From assembly GCA_944387425.1 (NCBI GenBank), contig CALXEV010000006.1, positions 1 to 59,179 of the forward strand: a stretch of DNA of 59,179 nt, written 5' to 3'. Source of the DNA: an uncultured Clostridia bacterium. GTDB taxonomy: Bacteria > Bacillota > Clostridia > TANB77 > CAG-508. Positions 7,346-15,492 of this stretch are shown here, piece by piece (the stretch's first letter is position 1; each line of letters opens with the position of its first letter). The notes beneath the pieces were generated by a model. It was not told the origin of the DNA, did no database searches, and saw only the letters and a list, made by a program, of their open reading frames with translations. The position numbers were made by a program, and so were the translations under genes.

Positions 7346-8026
7346 TTAAATACTGTTTAACACAGTTCCGATGATGAAATTCATGTCTCCATTGAGAGGG
7401 TCAAAGGTTCTCAAAAAATCAATTGTCTGTTTAAGTAATGTCCAATTGACATAGGTCATCTCACCTTGGCTCAAAAACTGCACAACTCCAAGTTCTTTGA
7501 CTTCTTCAGTCAAAGAAATATTAGGGTAAGTTTCACGAACATGTGCATTTGTTTTATCCCAATCTTCATGTAGTTTTTTAACCTCTTTTTTGTAAAGAGA
7601 TTCAAAGTTGGGATTATTTGCCTCATGTTCAAGAGCATTTCTGAATTTTTCTTCAATGTTCAAACGTCCATACATGATAGCATCAGTAAGAAGATGCCAT
7701 ACATACCCCCTATAGAAGGGATTTGCCTTCTGGGTATCAGACAATTCTGCCCAACATGCCATTACATCAGGATTACTACTCAATCCATAATGAAGTCCAG
7801 CATTGTTGTCTGCCGTTTCTTTTTGAAGGATACGAGGCAAAAGTTCATCATACTCAGGCATTTCGCTGGTGCGCATAGAATTATACTTTGCACGAGCTTT
7901 ATCAACTCCACCATAAAACTTTACATGCTTCTTCAAAATATCAGGAGCCTCTACTCCAAGGACGAAACTCCGATTTTCCAAAGAATTACCTCCACATGCT
8001 GCAAAATGAAGATAATAACCAGGCAT
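7346..8026 (-). CDS. zinc-dependent phospholipase C-like protein, cassette gene
   Basis: The 226-residue protein has the pattern of the zinc-dependent phospholipase C/S1-P1 nuclease fold (PF00882 type): YYLHF with His7, SFVLGVEAPD with Asp29, GLHYG with His79, and FYRGYVWHLLTDAIMY with His111 and Asp115. These are plausible metal ligands. There is no signal peptide, unlike secreted phospholipases, so a lipid substrate is uncertain. Codon use is less AT-rich than in its neighbours. The gene stands alone with a consensus promoter (TTGACA-17-TATAAT), a leader hairpin, GGAG before the ATG and a strong terminator. It fits a transferred cassette. Confidence 0.6.
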   Translation of the reverse strand: MPGYYLHFAACGGNSLENRSFVLGVEAPDILKKHVKFYGGVDKARAKYNSMRTSEMPEYDELLPRILQKETADNNAGLHYGLSSNPDVMACWAELSDTQKANPFYRGYVWHLLTDAIMYGRLNIEEKFRNALEHEANNPNFESLYKKEVKKLHEDWDKTNAHVRETYPNISLTEEVKELGVVQFLSQGEMTYVNWTLLKQTIDFLRTFDPLNGDMNFIIGTVLNSI

Positions 8027-8048
8027 ATTTTTCTCCTTTCAGTTGTTA

Positions 8049-8118
8049 GTACCGCTATAGCAGTACGGTTGAAATGAAATACAATGCTTATTATATAATT
8101 GTTTTTTTATTATGTCAA
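8049..8118 (-). promoter_or_regulatory. consensus promoter and leader hairpin of the 7346-8026 gene
   Basis: TTGACA (8113-8118), 17 bp and TATAAT (8090-8095) match the sigma-A consensus exactly. The transcribed leader holds a hairpin at 8049-8066 (GTACTGC and GCGGTAC around a 4-nt loop) upstream of the ribosome binding site. Confidence 0.75.
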
Positions 8119-8124
8119 GTAAAA

Positions 8125-9258
8125 TTATTCATTATAAATATCAAATAAATATTGTAAATTAAATTGTTGTAAAATCTTTTTTAAATAATTTCTGTTTTGT
8201 GGCGAACGCAAATCCTCATTAGCAATATAAGGATAATCTTCCCAATATCCATTATTTGAGCCTTGGTCAATACATTTCATAATTGTTTTAGGTTTAATAT
8301 TAACATAGAAACCAATACCATTATTTTTAAAATCTTCTTTTACAATATAATCATCTCTTTTATATTCGATTTCTCTATATATTTCGCCACATTGAAACAT
8401 GATTTTATTAGGGTCGAGAGCAGATATGCTTCTACCATACATTATTGGGTATTTTATTATAGTTGGAAGTTTATCATTTCCTATTATCTCATAATCTCCA
8501 TAATAGAAATTATTATCAAAAATATGTTGAGATGGAAAAGTTTTTAATTTTTTTAATTTTTCAACACTTACATTAGAATCTTCTGTTAATATATGAAACA
8601 TTTCAATAATTAAAGGTCTTCCCATAAGAATGTCCCAATATCTAAATCCATGTTTTCTTCTTTTATATACATCCATTAAGATTCTTCCATAGCCATATAA
8701 ATTTCTTCCCATTTTAACTCTAAAGTAATCGCCTTCTTTATATTTTACATGCTTTCTCTCCTCTTTAGCAAAATTTTGAACATCTTCTAAATCCTGGTCA
8801 GTTGAATCATTTACATATTTGTCACACCATTTTTGAAAATCTTTGATTTTTGTAATATCTTTTACATCATCATCTTTATAAAAAGTTTTTTGTGACGTAT
8901 AATTTCCAATTATAGCATGACCATTGTTAGTTTGTACATAATAATAGATATAAAAGTAATTACCTTCTCCATTAAATGAATTTATAGCTGTTATATTGAG
9001 TTTTTTAGTTTTATTAGGATCTTTTTTTGAATATACAAATTTTTTATCTTCAGTTACTACATAATCAACATCATCTTCTCGATATGACAACATATAGTCA
9101 GACTTTAAATAACTTATAACTTTTTTAATTTTATTTTGCTCGAAAAAAAGGTAAAACTTTTCATTATATCTTCCTTTATAAGTAACTAACTCATATGTAT
9201 CTTTTAATTCTTTTAGTCCCATATATTTTCTGTGAGTATTGTTTAAAAACCAATTCAT
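8125..9258 (-). CDS. Imm26-like domain protein, orphan immunity candidate
   Basis: A 377-residue soluble protein. Residues roughly 172-270 resemble the Imm26 immunity domain: KEGDYFRVKMGRNLYGYGRIL followed by a strand-rich stretch with IIEMFHIL and FYYGDYEIIG. The N-terminal 170 residues and the C-terminal part, with DPNKIMFQCGEIYREI, are beta-rich and not recognised. Imm26 proteins usually neutralise toxins of polymorphic secretion systems, but no toxin gene is near. The start ATG lacks a strong ribosome binding site, but the frame is long and uses the same AT-rich codons as neighbours. Function is inferred only. Confidence 0.55.
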   Translation of the reverse strand: MNWFLNNTHRKYMGLKELKDTYELVTYKGRYNEKFYLFFEQNKIKKVISYLKSDYMLSYREDDVDYVVTEDKKFVYSKKDPNKTKKLNITAINSFNGEGNYFYIYYYVQTNNGHAIIGNYTSQKTFYKDDDVKDITKIKDFQKWCDKYVNDSTDQDLEDVQNFAKEERKHVKYKEGDYFRVKMGRNLYGYGRILMDVYKRRKHGFRYWDILMGRPLIIEMFHILTEDSNVSVEKLKKLKTFPSQHIFDNNFYYGDYEIIGNDKLPTIIKYPIMYGRSISALDPNKIMFQCGEIYREIEYKRDDYIVKEDFKNNGIGFYVNIKPKTIMKCIDQGSNNGYWEDYPYIANEDLRSPQNRNYLKKILQQFNLQYLFDIYNE

Positions 9259-9282
9259 AAATTATACTCCTATCAACTTATA

Positions 9283-9885
9283 TTACTTTTTCAGAGCTGT
9301 TTCGATTTGTTCAATTGAAATTGGACCATTTCTTAAAATTCGTATATTATCTAATGTGCAATCTACTATAGTACTACTTATATTAAATGACACATTACCT
9401 TCCATCATTCCATTTAAAGTAGGACATGACTTTTCTATTTCATCTAAATTGGCACATGTAGGCTCTCCACTTTGATTTGCACTACTCATGAAAAGAGGAC
9501 AACCTGTTTTTTGGATTAACTCCTTCAACACTTTTGAAGAAGCCATTCTTACCGCAATCGTTTTTCTACCATTATTTACATATGTAGGTATATCATCCTT
9601 TTTATTTAAAATTAAAGTGATTGGTCCTGGCATAAATTCTTGAATTATTTTTTCTGCCTTTTCATCTACTATAGCGATACTTTTTATTTGTTCTTTATCT
9701 GCACACATTATTGGGAAAGTTTTTTCAATTGGTCGTTTTTTTACTTGCATTAAATTATCATGTGCTTTTTTTGAATTCATACGAGCACATACACCATAAA
9801 CTGTATCAGTAGGAACACTTATTACTCCATCATTTTTTAGTATTTCAGCTAATTCATTAATTTCCGTTTGTTTATATCTTTTCAT
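9283..9885 (-). CDS. tsaC: L-threonylcarbamoyladenylate synthase (YrdC/TsaC)
   Basis: TsaC makes threonylcarbamoyl-AMP from threonine, bicarbonate and ATP, the first step of the t6A37 modification of ANN-decoding tRNAs. The protein (200 residues) has the YrdC fold markers VISVPTDTVYGV near residue 20, KKRPIEKTFPIM, then MPGPITLIL, and CPLFMSSANQSGEPTC. It lacks the extra C-terminal Sua5 domain. I chose the ATG behind AAGAAGTG, three codons inside the longest frame. It is preceded by the UgtP-like gene in the same direction; the functions are unrelated. Confidence is high. Confidence 0.93.
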   Translation of the reverse strand: MKRYKQTEINELAEILKNDGVISVPTDTVYGVCARMNSKKAHDNLMQVKKRPIEKTFPIMCADKEQIKSIAIVDEKAEKIIQEFMPGPITLILNKKDDIPTYVNNGRKTIAVRMASSKVLKELIQKTGCPLFMSSANQSGEPTCANLDEIEKSCPTLNGMMEGNVSFNISSTIVDCTLDNIRILRNGPISIEQIETALKK

Positions 9886-9899
9886 AAATATCACTTCTT

Positions 9900-10985
9900 T
9901 TATATTTTAAAGTTTTTCAACACAAAATCTACTAAATCTTTTGCTGAATTCCTATTTATAATTTTAGACTGATTTTCTTTCATATGTTCTTGCATATTTT
10001 TATCTTTCAATAACTTATCAGTATTTGTTATTATTTCTTCAATATTATTTGATACTAAGCTAAGATGATTTCTCTCGAAAAACTTTGCGTTATAATTTTC
10101 AACACCAGGTATTGGCATTATATGAATCATAGGTTTTCTTATTACTCCAACTTCAGTACTTGTTAATCCTCCAGGTTTTGTTAATACAGCAGTACTAGCT
10201 GTAATATATTCATTAATATTATTTACAAACCCTTTAACCATTAGATTTGGATTATTTATTTCATTTAGTTCAGAATATAATTCTTTGTTATTTCCGCAAA
10301 GAGCAACAACATATACATTTGAAATATGTTCTAGTAAAGATCTCACAATATCTTTCATTTTTCCAAATCCCATACTTCCAGATGCAATTAAAACAATATC
10401 TTTATCTGTTGGTAAATCAAGATTGTTTTTTACTCTATAAAATGAACTAGAAACAGGTATTCCAAAATCCAATATTATTTCTTCTTTAAAACCTTTTTTA
10501 ACAAAATCACCCTTTAAACTATTGTGAGGTATAACAAAATAATCTGGTTTAGTTTCTTCCCAAAATGGAATAGCATGATAGTCTGTTGCTACATTTATTA
10601 ACTTTAGTTCTTTTCCATCTTTTTTTAATGTTGTTACTGCCATTGCTGGAAATAAATGTGTAGAAATAACTAGGTCATAATCATTTTTTATAATATATTT
10701 ATAAAGTTTGTTTTTTCCTAATTTATTCAAGCCATAAACAGGACTGGCAATTCCTGTTTTACTATATGCTTCTCCTAATCTATAAGCTAGTTTAAATATA
10801 CTACCATTGTTTTTTGTTGAGTCAAGATATATTTTTTCAGATAGTTCTCTTGCATTAGGACCTAATATATCAAAATAATCGACAAAATCACATTCAACAT
10901 GGTTTTCTTTAAATTCTTTTTCTATATAATGACCACAAGCATTATGGCCTCCGCCTGTGCTACATGACAATACTAATATCTTCAT
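9900..10985 (-). CDS. UgtP/MGDG-synthase-like glycosyltransferase
   Basis: A 361-residue GT-B enzyme related to processive diacylglycerol glucosyltransferases (UgtP/YpfP) and MurG. The N-terminal SCSTGGGHNACG is the glycine-rich acceptor loop, and ISTHLFPAMAV and VATDYHAIPFW are MGDG-synthase-type motifs. The C-terminal half has LIASGSMGFGKM, VKGFVNNINEYITAS and TKPGGLTSTEV, the nucleotide-sugar site. It probably adds sugars to membrane diacylglycerol, giving glycolipid and lipoteichoic acid anchor. No transmembrane helix; expected at the inner membrane face. It is separated by 4 bp from the downstream-reading CmpB-like gene, so the two are cotranscribed. Confidence 0.8.
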   Translation of the reverse strand: MKILVLSCSTGGGHNACGHYIEKEFKENHVECDFVDYFDILGPNARELSEKIYLDSTKNNGSIFKLAYRLGEAYSKTGIASPVYGLNKLGKNKLYKYIIKNDYDLVISTHLFPAMAVTTLKKDGKELKLINVATDYHAIPFWEETKPDYFVIPHNSLKGDFVKKGFKEEIILDFGIPVSSSFYRVKNNLDLPTDKDIVLIASGSMGFGKMKDIVRSLLEHISNVYVVALCGNNKELYSELNEINNPNLMVKGFVNNINEYITASTAVLTKPGGLTSTEVGVIRKPMIHIMPIPGVENYNAKFFERNHLSLVSNNIEEIITNTDKLLKDKNMQEHMKENQSKIINRNSAKDLVDFVLKNFKI

Positions 10986-10989
10986 ATTT

Positions 10990-11610
10990 TCACTTCCAAT
11001 TATTATTAAACATATTTTTTAAATATTTACTATTAAAAGTTTTATCTAAAAGTCTCTCATAACTATTATTAGGTTGAATTCCTTTATCAGCTTCTCTAGC
11101 TCTCATTACACAACTTATAGTAAAAATAATATCAAAAACTAAAAATATAGTTAGACAAATTACAATAATTTTATACATTTGAGGATTGATTTTCTTAAGA
11201 AGTTTATCTATTTGTGGATATATAATTTTTATCCATAAAATTCCTAATCCTCCCCAAAATATTGAAAATAGTAAGCAAATACGTCCATTGATATTTAGAA
11301 ACATATTAGAGTAATCCCATGCAGTAAATCCTAGAACTAATTCCATTCCCCAACTCATGATATATTCTAAAATAGAACCACCAATAAATCCTATTAAAAA
11401 GATTTTTAAAAAAGAATCGTTTCTAAATTTATATAATAATACTGTAAGTGCAACTGCACAAATACCATAAGCAAAATTAAATGGTCCAATTACAACAGCA
11501 GAATGATTTATGAATATGCCTTTTGTAATAAGTGACCAAATAAATTCAATAAAGTATCCACAGATACTACTTATTATAAATATATACATTAGTTTATAAA
11601 ATTTTTTCAT
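10990..11610 (-). CDS. CmpB-like putative ABC-transporter type IV membrane protein
   Basis: A 206-residue membrane protein of the DUF1113/ABC_trans_CmpB family (PF06541). I see about five hydrophobic helices: residues 8-25, 40-60, 68-86, 107-127 and 146-168. Family-like stretches are SSICGYFIEFIWS, PFNFAYGICAV, FIGGSILEYIMSWGMELVLG and WDYSNMFLNINGRICL. The biochemical role of this family is not established despite its name. It is the first gene of a pair with the UgtP-like glycosyltransferase, suggesting a link with envelope lipids, which is inference. Confidence 0.7.
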   Translation of the reverse strand: MKKFYKLMYIFIISSICGYFIEFIWSLITKGIFINHSAVVIGPFNFAYGICAVALTVLLYKFRNDSFLKIFLIGFIGGSILEYIMSWGMELVLGFTAWDYSNMFLNINGRICLLFSIFWGGLGILWIKIIYPQIDKLLKKINPQMYKIIVICLTIFLVFDIIFTISCVMRAREADKGIQPNNSYERLLDKTFNSKYLKNMFNNNWK

Positions 11611-11827
11611 ATATTTCTCCTAATACTAGTGTTAATATTGTTATTTATATTTTATATATTAATTTTCAATCATTATCAATAATTTATTATATTATAACAT
11701 TTATATTTAATACAATCAATTTAATTTCCAATATTTTAATAAAATATTTATATTTAACATTTCAATATTACATTATTAAATATATAATCATATAATATCT
11801 CATTGTTAAATAAAAAAACAAAAGAGA
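11611..11827. other. AT-rich intergenic gap
   Basis: Extremely AT-rich. Short poly-T and near-palindromic stretches are present, but no convincing hairpin, RNA gene or ORF with a ribosome binding site is visible. It probably holds the promoter of the CmpB-like gene. Confidence 0.4.
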
Positions 11828-12004
11828 TTAAGATATCTCTCTTGCTAGTTCGATAATTTCTTTAAATGTTCTTTTTTGTGATATGTATTTTAAACTCTCA
11901 GTAGATAAAAGTAAATAATGTTCTAATAAGCAACGATATTCCTCTTGATTTCTAATATTAAAAATCCTTATCATTTGTAGAGATTTCATGAAATATTTTT
12001 CCAT
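11828..12004 (-). CDS. small hypothetical protein, 58 residues
   Basis: The frame begins MEKYFMKSLQMIRIF at an ATG with AGAGGTG six bases upstream; the longer GTG start three codons earlier lies inside that ribosome binding site. It is Leu- and Lys-rich and predicted largely helical, ending KEIIELAREIS. I do not recognise it. A plausible promoter (TTTACA, 16 bp, TATTAT) lies just upstream. It is oriented with its neighbours and is not obviously part of an operon. It could be a small regulator or a chance frame, but signals favour a gene. Confidence 0.5.
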   Translation of the reverse strand: MEKYFMKSLQMIRIFNIRNQEEYRCLLEHYLLLSTESLKYISQKRTFKEIIELAREIS

Positions 12005-12084
12005 ATACAACACCTCTATAATAAATATAGCACATTTTATGTAAATAGTATGTCGAAACTTGTATTATAAGATAAATTTATATA

Positions 12085-12128
12085 AAAAATCAAGTAGAGT
12101 AACATTTCTGATAATCTACTTGATTTTT
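12085..12128 (-). terminator. strong terminator after the 12141-12464 gene
   Basis: A 14-bp perfect stem (AAAAATCAAGTAGA at 12085-12098, complement at 12115-12128) with a 16-nt loop. On the minus strand it ends in a T-run. It lies 12 bp past the stop. Confidence 0.85.
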
Positions 12129-12140
12129 CACATGGTTTTA

Positions 12141-12464
12141 CTATTGAGCAACAGGGACTAGGAAATTTTTCAGGATACCAGAAGTCTCACTCAAGGTGAT
12201 ATAAGACCTTGTAGAAAAAATAGTCCTGAGAGTATTTCCAAAGAATTCATCATTTCTGTTATAACCTTCACGAACTAAATCATGAAGTATTCTACCAGTT
12301 TTTTCGGAACACAGCTTACAATAAACAAAGTTAATGTCAGATGCATAACGATAGATGTCTCCAATGGAAATTCCACTAGAAGGTTCAGAAATCAACATTA
12401 TAGCCTCTAAATCTTCTTCGATGCTTTCAAGAAAACCATTATACGGAACCCACCGGATTTCCAT
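12141..12464 (-). CDS. hypothetical cassette protein, 107 residues
   Basis: A soluble 107-residue protein starting MEIRWVPYNGFLESIEED and ending FLVPVAQ. I do not recognise it. The start is an ATG with AAAGGGAG eight bases upstream; the longest frame would need TTG. Codon use is less AT-rich than in rho, its upstream neighbour. The gene has its own promoter (TTGAAA-17-TAGAAT), a leader hairpin and a very strong terminator, so it is an autonomous unit inserted downstream of rho. Cys residues at about 48 and 51 (YCKLC) hint at a metal or redox site, but no motif is complete. Confidence 0.6.
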   Translation of the reverse strand: MEIRWVPYNGFLESIEEDLEAIMLISEPSSGISIGDIYRYASDINFVYCKLCSEKTGRILHDLVREGYNRNDEFFGNTLRTIFSTRSYITLSETSGILKNFLVPVAQ

Positions 12465-12498
12465 ATACACTCTCCCTTTCAAAAGTTTTTGAAAATAA

Positions 12499-12558
12499 AA
12501 AGGATATCCTCTATATCAAGGATACCTTTATTCTAACACAATCTAAATATTATTTCAA
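12499..12558 (-). promoter_or_regulatory. promoter plus leader hairpin, also positioned as rho terminator
   Basis: On the minus strand TTGAAA (12553-12558), 17 bp and TAGAAT (12530-12535) precede the 12141-12464 gene. The hairpin 12499-12529 (AAAGGTATCC with GGATATCCTTT, one bulge) falls in its leader and is followed by TTTTTATTTT, so it also lies where rho's intrinsic terminator would be. Confidence 0.6.
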
Positions 12559-12576
12559 CAAATTTCGACATTTGCT

Positions 12577-13956
12577 CTAGTTTTTATAATTTCTTAAATA
12601 TGAATCAATTCTAACTAAGAATTCTTCATTATTTTTTGTTTGGGTCATTTGAGAAATTATTTGTTCAGTAACTTCTGCAACAGGTAAATTGTTTAAAGCT
12701 TTTCTTAGTGCAAATACAGTTTCTAATTCTGGTTTTGTTAAAAGTAAGTCTTCTCTTCTTGTTCCTGATTTGTTTATATCTATTGCAGGGAAAATGCGTT
12801 TTTCAGAAAGTTTTCTATCTAGATGTACTTCCATATTTCCTGTTCCTTTAAATTCTTCAAATATTACATCATCCATTCTACTTCCTGTTTCAATTAAAGC
12901 AGTAGCTAAAATTGTTAAACTTCCACCATTTTCAATATTTCTTGCTGCTCCAAAGAATTTTTTTGGTTTATGTAATGCAGCTGGATCAAGACCTCCTGAC
13001 AATGTTTTACCAGAAGAAGGCATTACCAAATTATAAGCTCTTGCTAATCTTGTAATACTATCTAATAATATAACAACATCTTTATTTTGTTCAATAATTC
13101 TCTTAGCTCTTTCTAGAACCATTTCTGCTACTTTAACATGATGTTCGGGCATTTCATCAAATGTAGAATAGATAACTTGTCCTTTTATAGAGCGTTTCAT
13201 ATCTGTTACTTCTTCAGGTCTTTCATCTATAAGAAGAACAATTAGTTCTACTTCAGGATTATTGGCTGAAATACTATTTGCAATTTTCTTTAATAATGTA
13301 GTTTTTCCTACTTTTGGAGGTGCTACGATTAAACCTCTTTGTCCTTTTCCAATTGGTGATATTAAATCAATAATTCTCATCGCATATTCAGTTGTTGTTG
13401 TTTCTAGTTTTAGTCTTTCTTCAGGATAAATTGGTGTTAATTCATCAAATCTTTTTCTTTTCGCAGCTTTTTCTGGATGTTCTCCATTTACTTCACCAAC
13501 AAATATCAATGAAGGAAATTTTTCTCCTTCTTTTGTTCTTGAAATACCTTTTACAATATCTCCTGTATCTAGTTTAAATCTTCTAATTTGAATTGGAGAA
13601 ATATATACATCTTTTGGGCTTGATAAATAATTATCTCCTCTTAAAAATCCATATCCATCAGGTAATACTTCTAATATTCCTTCAACAATTTCGTCATCAT
13701 CATTAGTAACTTTATAATCAACTACAGATTCATTGATTTCATCAAACTGTTCTTCATCATTTTTATCGTATCTAATCTCACTTTTTTTGTCCAATTCTAA
13801 TTTGTTCTCATGTGTTTCATGAGGTTTAGATGTTTCAGCAATTTGTTTTAATAAAGCTACTAATTCATCCTTTTTTAATTTTGATATATTTTTAATATTT
13901 TTTTCTTTTGCAAAATTACGCAATTCTAATAATGTCATGTTTTCTAAATCTGACAT
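12577..13956 (-). CDS. rho: transcription termination factor Rho
   Basis: Rho is the hexameric RNA-dependent ATPase that ends transcription of untranslated RNA. The 459-residue protein has the N-terminal Rho_N helical domain ([14 protein letters not shown]), an acidic linker at about 45-85, and the cold-shock-like RNA-binding domain with GYGFLR. The ATPase core has Walker [11 protein letters not shown], Walker [15 protein letters not shown], the Q-loop region [14 protein letters not shown] and the R-loop [12 protein letters not shown]. It follows divIC after a terminator, so it has separate transcription. Length and motifs are normal for Clostridia. Confidence 0.97.
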   Translation of the reverse strand: MSDLENMTLLELRNFAKEKNIKNISKLKKDELVALLKQIAETSKPHETHENKLELDKKSEIRYDKNDEEQFDEINESVVDYKVTNDDDEIVEGILEVLPDGYGFLRGDNYLSSPKDVYISPIQIRRFKLDTGDIVKGISRTKEGEKFPSLIFVGEVNGEHPEKAAKRKRFDELTPIYPEERLKLETTTTEYAMRIIDLISPIGKGQRGLIVAPPKVGKTTLLKKIANSISANNPEVELIVLLIDERPEEVTDMKRSIKGQVIYSTFDEMPEHHVKVAEMVLERAKRIIEQNKDVVILLDSITRLARAYNLVMPSSGKTLSGGLDPAALHKPKKFFGAARNIENGGSLTILATALIETGSRMDDVIFEEFKGTGNMEVHLDRKLSEKRIFPAIDINKSGTRREDLLLTKPELETVFALRKALNNLPVAEVTEQIISQMTQTKNNEEFLVRIDSYLRNYKN

Positions 13957-14017
13957 AAATACCTCCTATATTTAATTTTTCTAATTATGTTTTATTGAGA
14001 TTTTTTTAAGATTAAAT

Positions 14018-14053
14018 AAAAACCCTCAAACTCGAATGTGTTTTAAGGGTTTT
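14018..14053 (-). terminator. terminator after divIC
   Basis: On the minus strand AAAACCCTT and GAGGGTTTT pair around the loop and lead into TTATTT. The 5' arm overlaps the divIC stop codon. Confidence 0.7.
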
Positions 14054-14333
14054 ACATATTACTATCGATATAAACTCTTTCATTTTGTAGATACATTCCT
14101 AGTTTTTCACGTGCTAATTTTTCTATATATTCCAATGAATTTGTGTTCTTTTTTTCTTCTTCTAAATTTTGCTTGTTTTGATCTAATTCATCTTTAGCAA
14201 CGTCAATTTTACTTGATAATCCATCAATTTCACTTTTATATTGTTCTATATTAATTTGTTGCTTTATAACCATTACGCCCCAAATTATAACAACAATGAA
14301 AAATGCTTTTTTTAAAAAACCTTTTTTCTTCAT
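14052..14333 (-). CDS. divIC: FtsB/DivIC-type septum formation protein
   Basis: A 93-residue bitopic divisome protein of the FtsB/DivIC family. It has a basic N-terminus, one transmembrane helix at about residues 10-25, a coiled coil to about residue 66, and the family's terminal SLEYIEKLAREKLGMYLQNE. It recruits and links FtsL/FtsQ-type partners at the septum. The usual clostridial order yabP-yabQ-divIC is kept, which ties it to sporulation-era and vegetative division. The gene ends in an intrinsic terminator. Confidence 0.9.
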   Translation of the reverse strand: MKKKGFLKKAFFIVVIIWGVMVIKQQINIEQYKSEIDGLSSKIDVAKDELDQNKQNLEEEKKNTNSLEYIEKLAREKLGMYLQNERVYIDSNM

Positions 14334-14370
14334 ATGTACTCTCCATGTAAAAAAATATTCTTATATATAA

Positions 14371-14805
14371 TTATTCTCCACTTTTTTCAAAATTCCCCTT
14401 TTTATTTTCAAAATTAAATAATTTTTTTAAGAATTTTGTAAAATTAATAATTATTTCTACTATTTTTTTAATTATTTTACACAAAAATGTTGTTATAATT
14501 TTTATTTTCGACATTATAAAATTAATTATTTTTATCACAAAATAACTTATTGTTAAAGTATATAAAAGTGCACCTATTATGATACCTAAAATCATAAATA
14601 ATCGTATTTCACCATCATTAAAGAACCATATATTATAAATGATTAAAATTCCTGTTAAGATCCAAAATAAAATATCTTCTATATATGTAATAACATCTAA
14701 TGTCTTGTATGTTTTTCTTAATACTCTAAAAAAATCAAATAAAATGCCTATCAACATTCCAGTAAATGAGAAAACTAAAAATAAATATGCCTGATTTTCT
14801 ACCAT
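14371..14805 (-). CDS. yabQ: sporulation cortex protein YabQ
   Basis: A 144-residue membrane protein with helices at about residues 5-25, 42-60 and 68-95, and a lysine-rich amphipathic tail. The start QAYLFLVFSFTGMLIGILFD and LRKTYKTLDVITYIEDILFW match YabQ, which is needed for spore cortex assembly and localises to the forespore membranes. It lies 17 bp after yabP and just before divIC. The tail is longer and more basic than the core family, a common variation. Confidence 0.9.
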   Translation of the reverse strand: MVENQAYLFLVFSFTGMLIGILFDFFRVLRKTYKTLDVITYIEDILFWILTGILIIYNIWFFNDGEIRLFMILGIIIGALLYTLTISYFVIKIINFIMSKIKIITTFLCKIIKKIVEIIINFTKFLKKLFNFENKKGNFEKSGE

Positions 14806-14822
14806 ATCTTACCTTTCAAAAA

Positions 14823-15122
14823 TTATTTAAAAATTTTGCTTAATAATGTTCCTGAACTTTTTTCTATACTCTTTTGGCTATATGATAGACTTGAAATTTC
14901 TCCTTCAATTATAACTTCAGCAGTATCTAAACTTAATTTGTTTATATGAATGTTCTCTCCTTTTACAGTTAATAGACCTAATTCTGTATCAACCATTACT
15001 ACTTGGTCATCAAAACTTAGTACATCGTTAACTCCAGAAACACTAAGTTTTTCTCTGTTTTCAAGTACTAAGTTTTGAATAACATTTGTAGTTATATTTG
15101 TGTTTTTTCTTTCTTCAATCAT
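14823..15122 (-). CDS. yabP: sporulation protein YabP
   Basis: A 99-residue soluble protein of the YabP/YqfC family, involved in spore coat and cortex formation. Its beta-rich core carries RENLKLSVSGV-like sequence (here REKLSVSGVNDVLSFDDQVVMVDTE split by variation), GLLTVKGENIHI and LDTAEVIIEGEISSLSY. It is the first gene of yabP-yabQ-divIC, behind a GGGAGGAG ribosome binding site. A mother-cell promoter is expected, but I could not place one confidently. Confidence 0.92.
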   Translation of the reverse strand: MIEERKNTNITTNVIQNLVLENREKLSVSGVNDVLSFDDQVVMVDTELGLLTVKGENIHINKLSLDTAEVIIEGEISSLSYSQKSIEKSSGTLLSKIFK

Positions 15123-15197
15123 CTTTTGCTCTCCTCCCTTATCATACTAAAATATAATATGCGGAGTTTGTCTGTTTTAGAACTAAAAATGATTGTT

Positions 15198-15470
15198 TCA
15201 TTGTTGATTTTTTATTGCCACAATTAATTCATTGTCTTGGACGACTCTTTCTTCATTCTGATAAGTATATTTTGCTCCAGTAAAATATACGTCATATCCA
15301 AGGTTTTCAAGTCGAATTTTGGCAAATCTTAAAAATTCAGTTTCTTGATCTTCTGAAATATCTAATTTAATTCTAATTTCAAAAAATGAACATACTACAA
15401 AATCTTCATTTTGAGCTATTTTATCCATAAGATATTTTTCTATAATCCCTAAATCTATTTCATTTGTCAT
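15198..15470 (-). CDS. conserved hypothetical protein, 90 residues
   Basis: A soluble protein starting MTNEIDLGIIEKYLMDKI. I do not recognise the family. Predicted helix-strand alternation ends NELIVAIKNQQ. The start is an ATG with AAAGAGGTG upstream; the longer GTG start is inside that site. It lies 22 bp after valS in the same direction and may be cotranscribed with it under the T-box. No catalytic motif is apparent. Confidence 0.6.
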   Translation of the reverse strand: MTNEIDLGIIEKYLMDKIAQNEDFVVCSFFEIRIKLDISEDQETEFLRFAKIRLENLGYDVYFTGAKYTYQNEERVVQDNELIVAIKNQQ

Positions 15471-15492
15471 AAAATTCACCTCTTTGTTTGGT

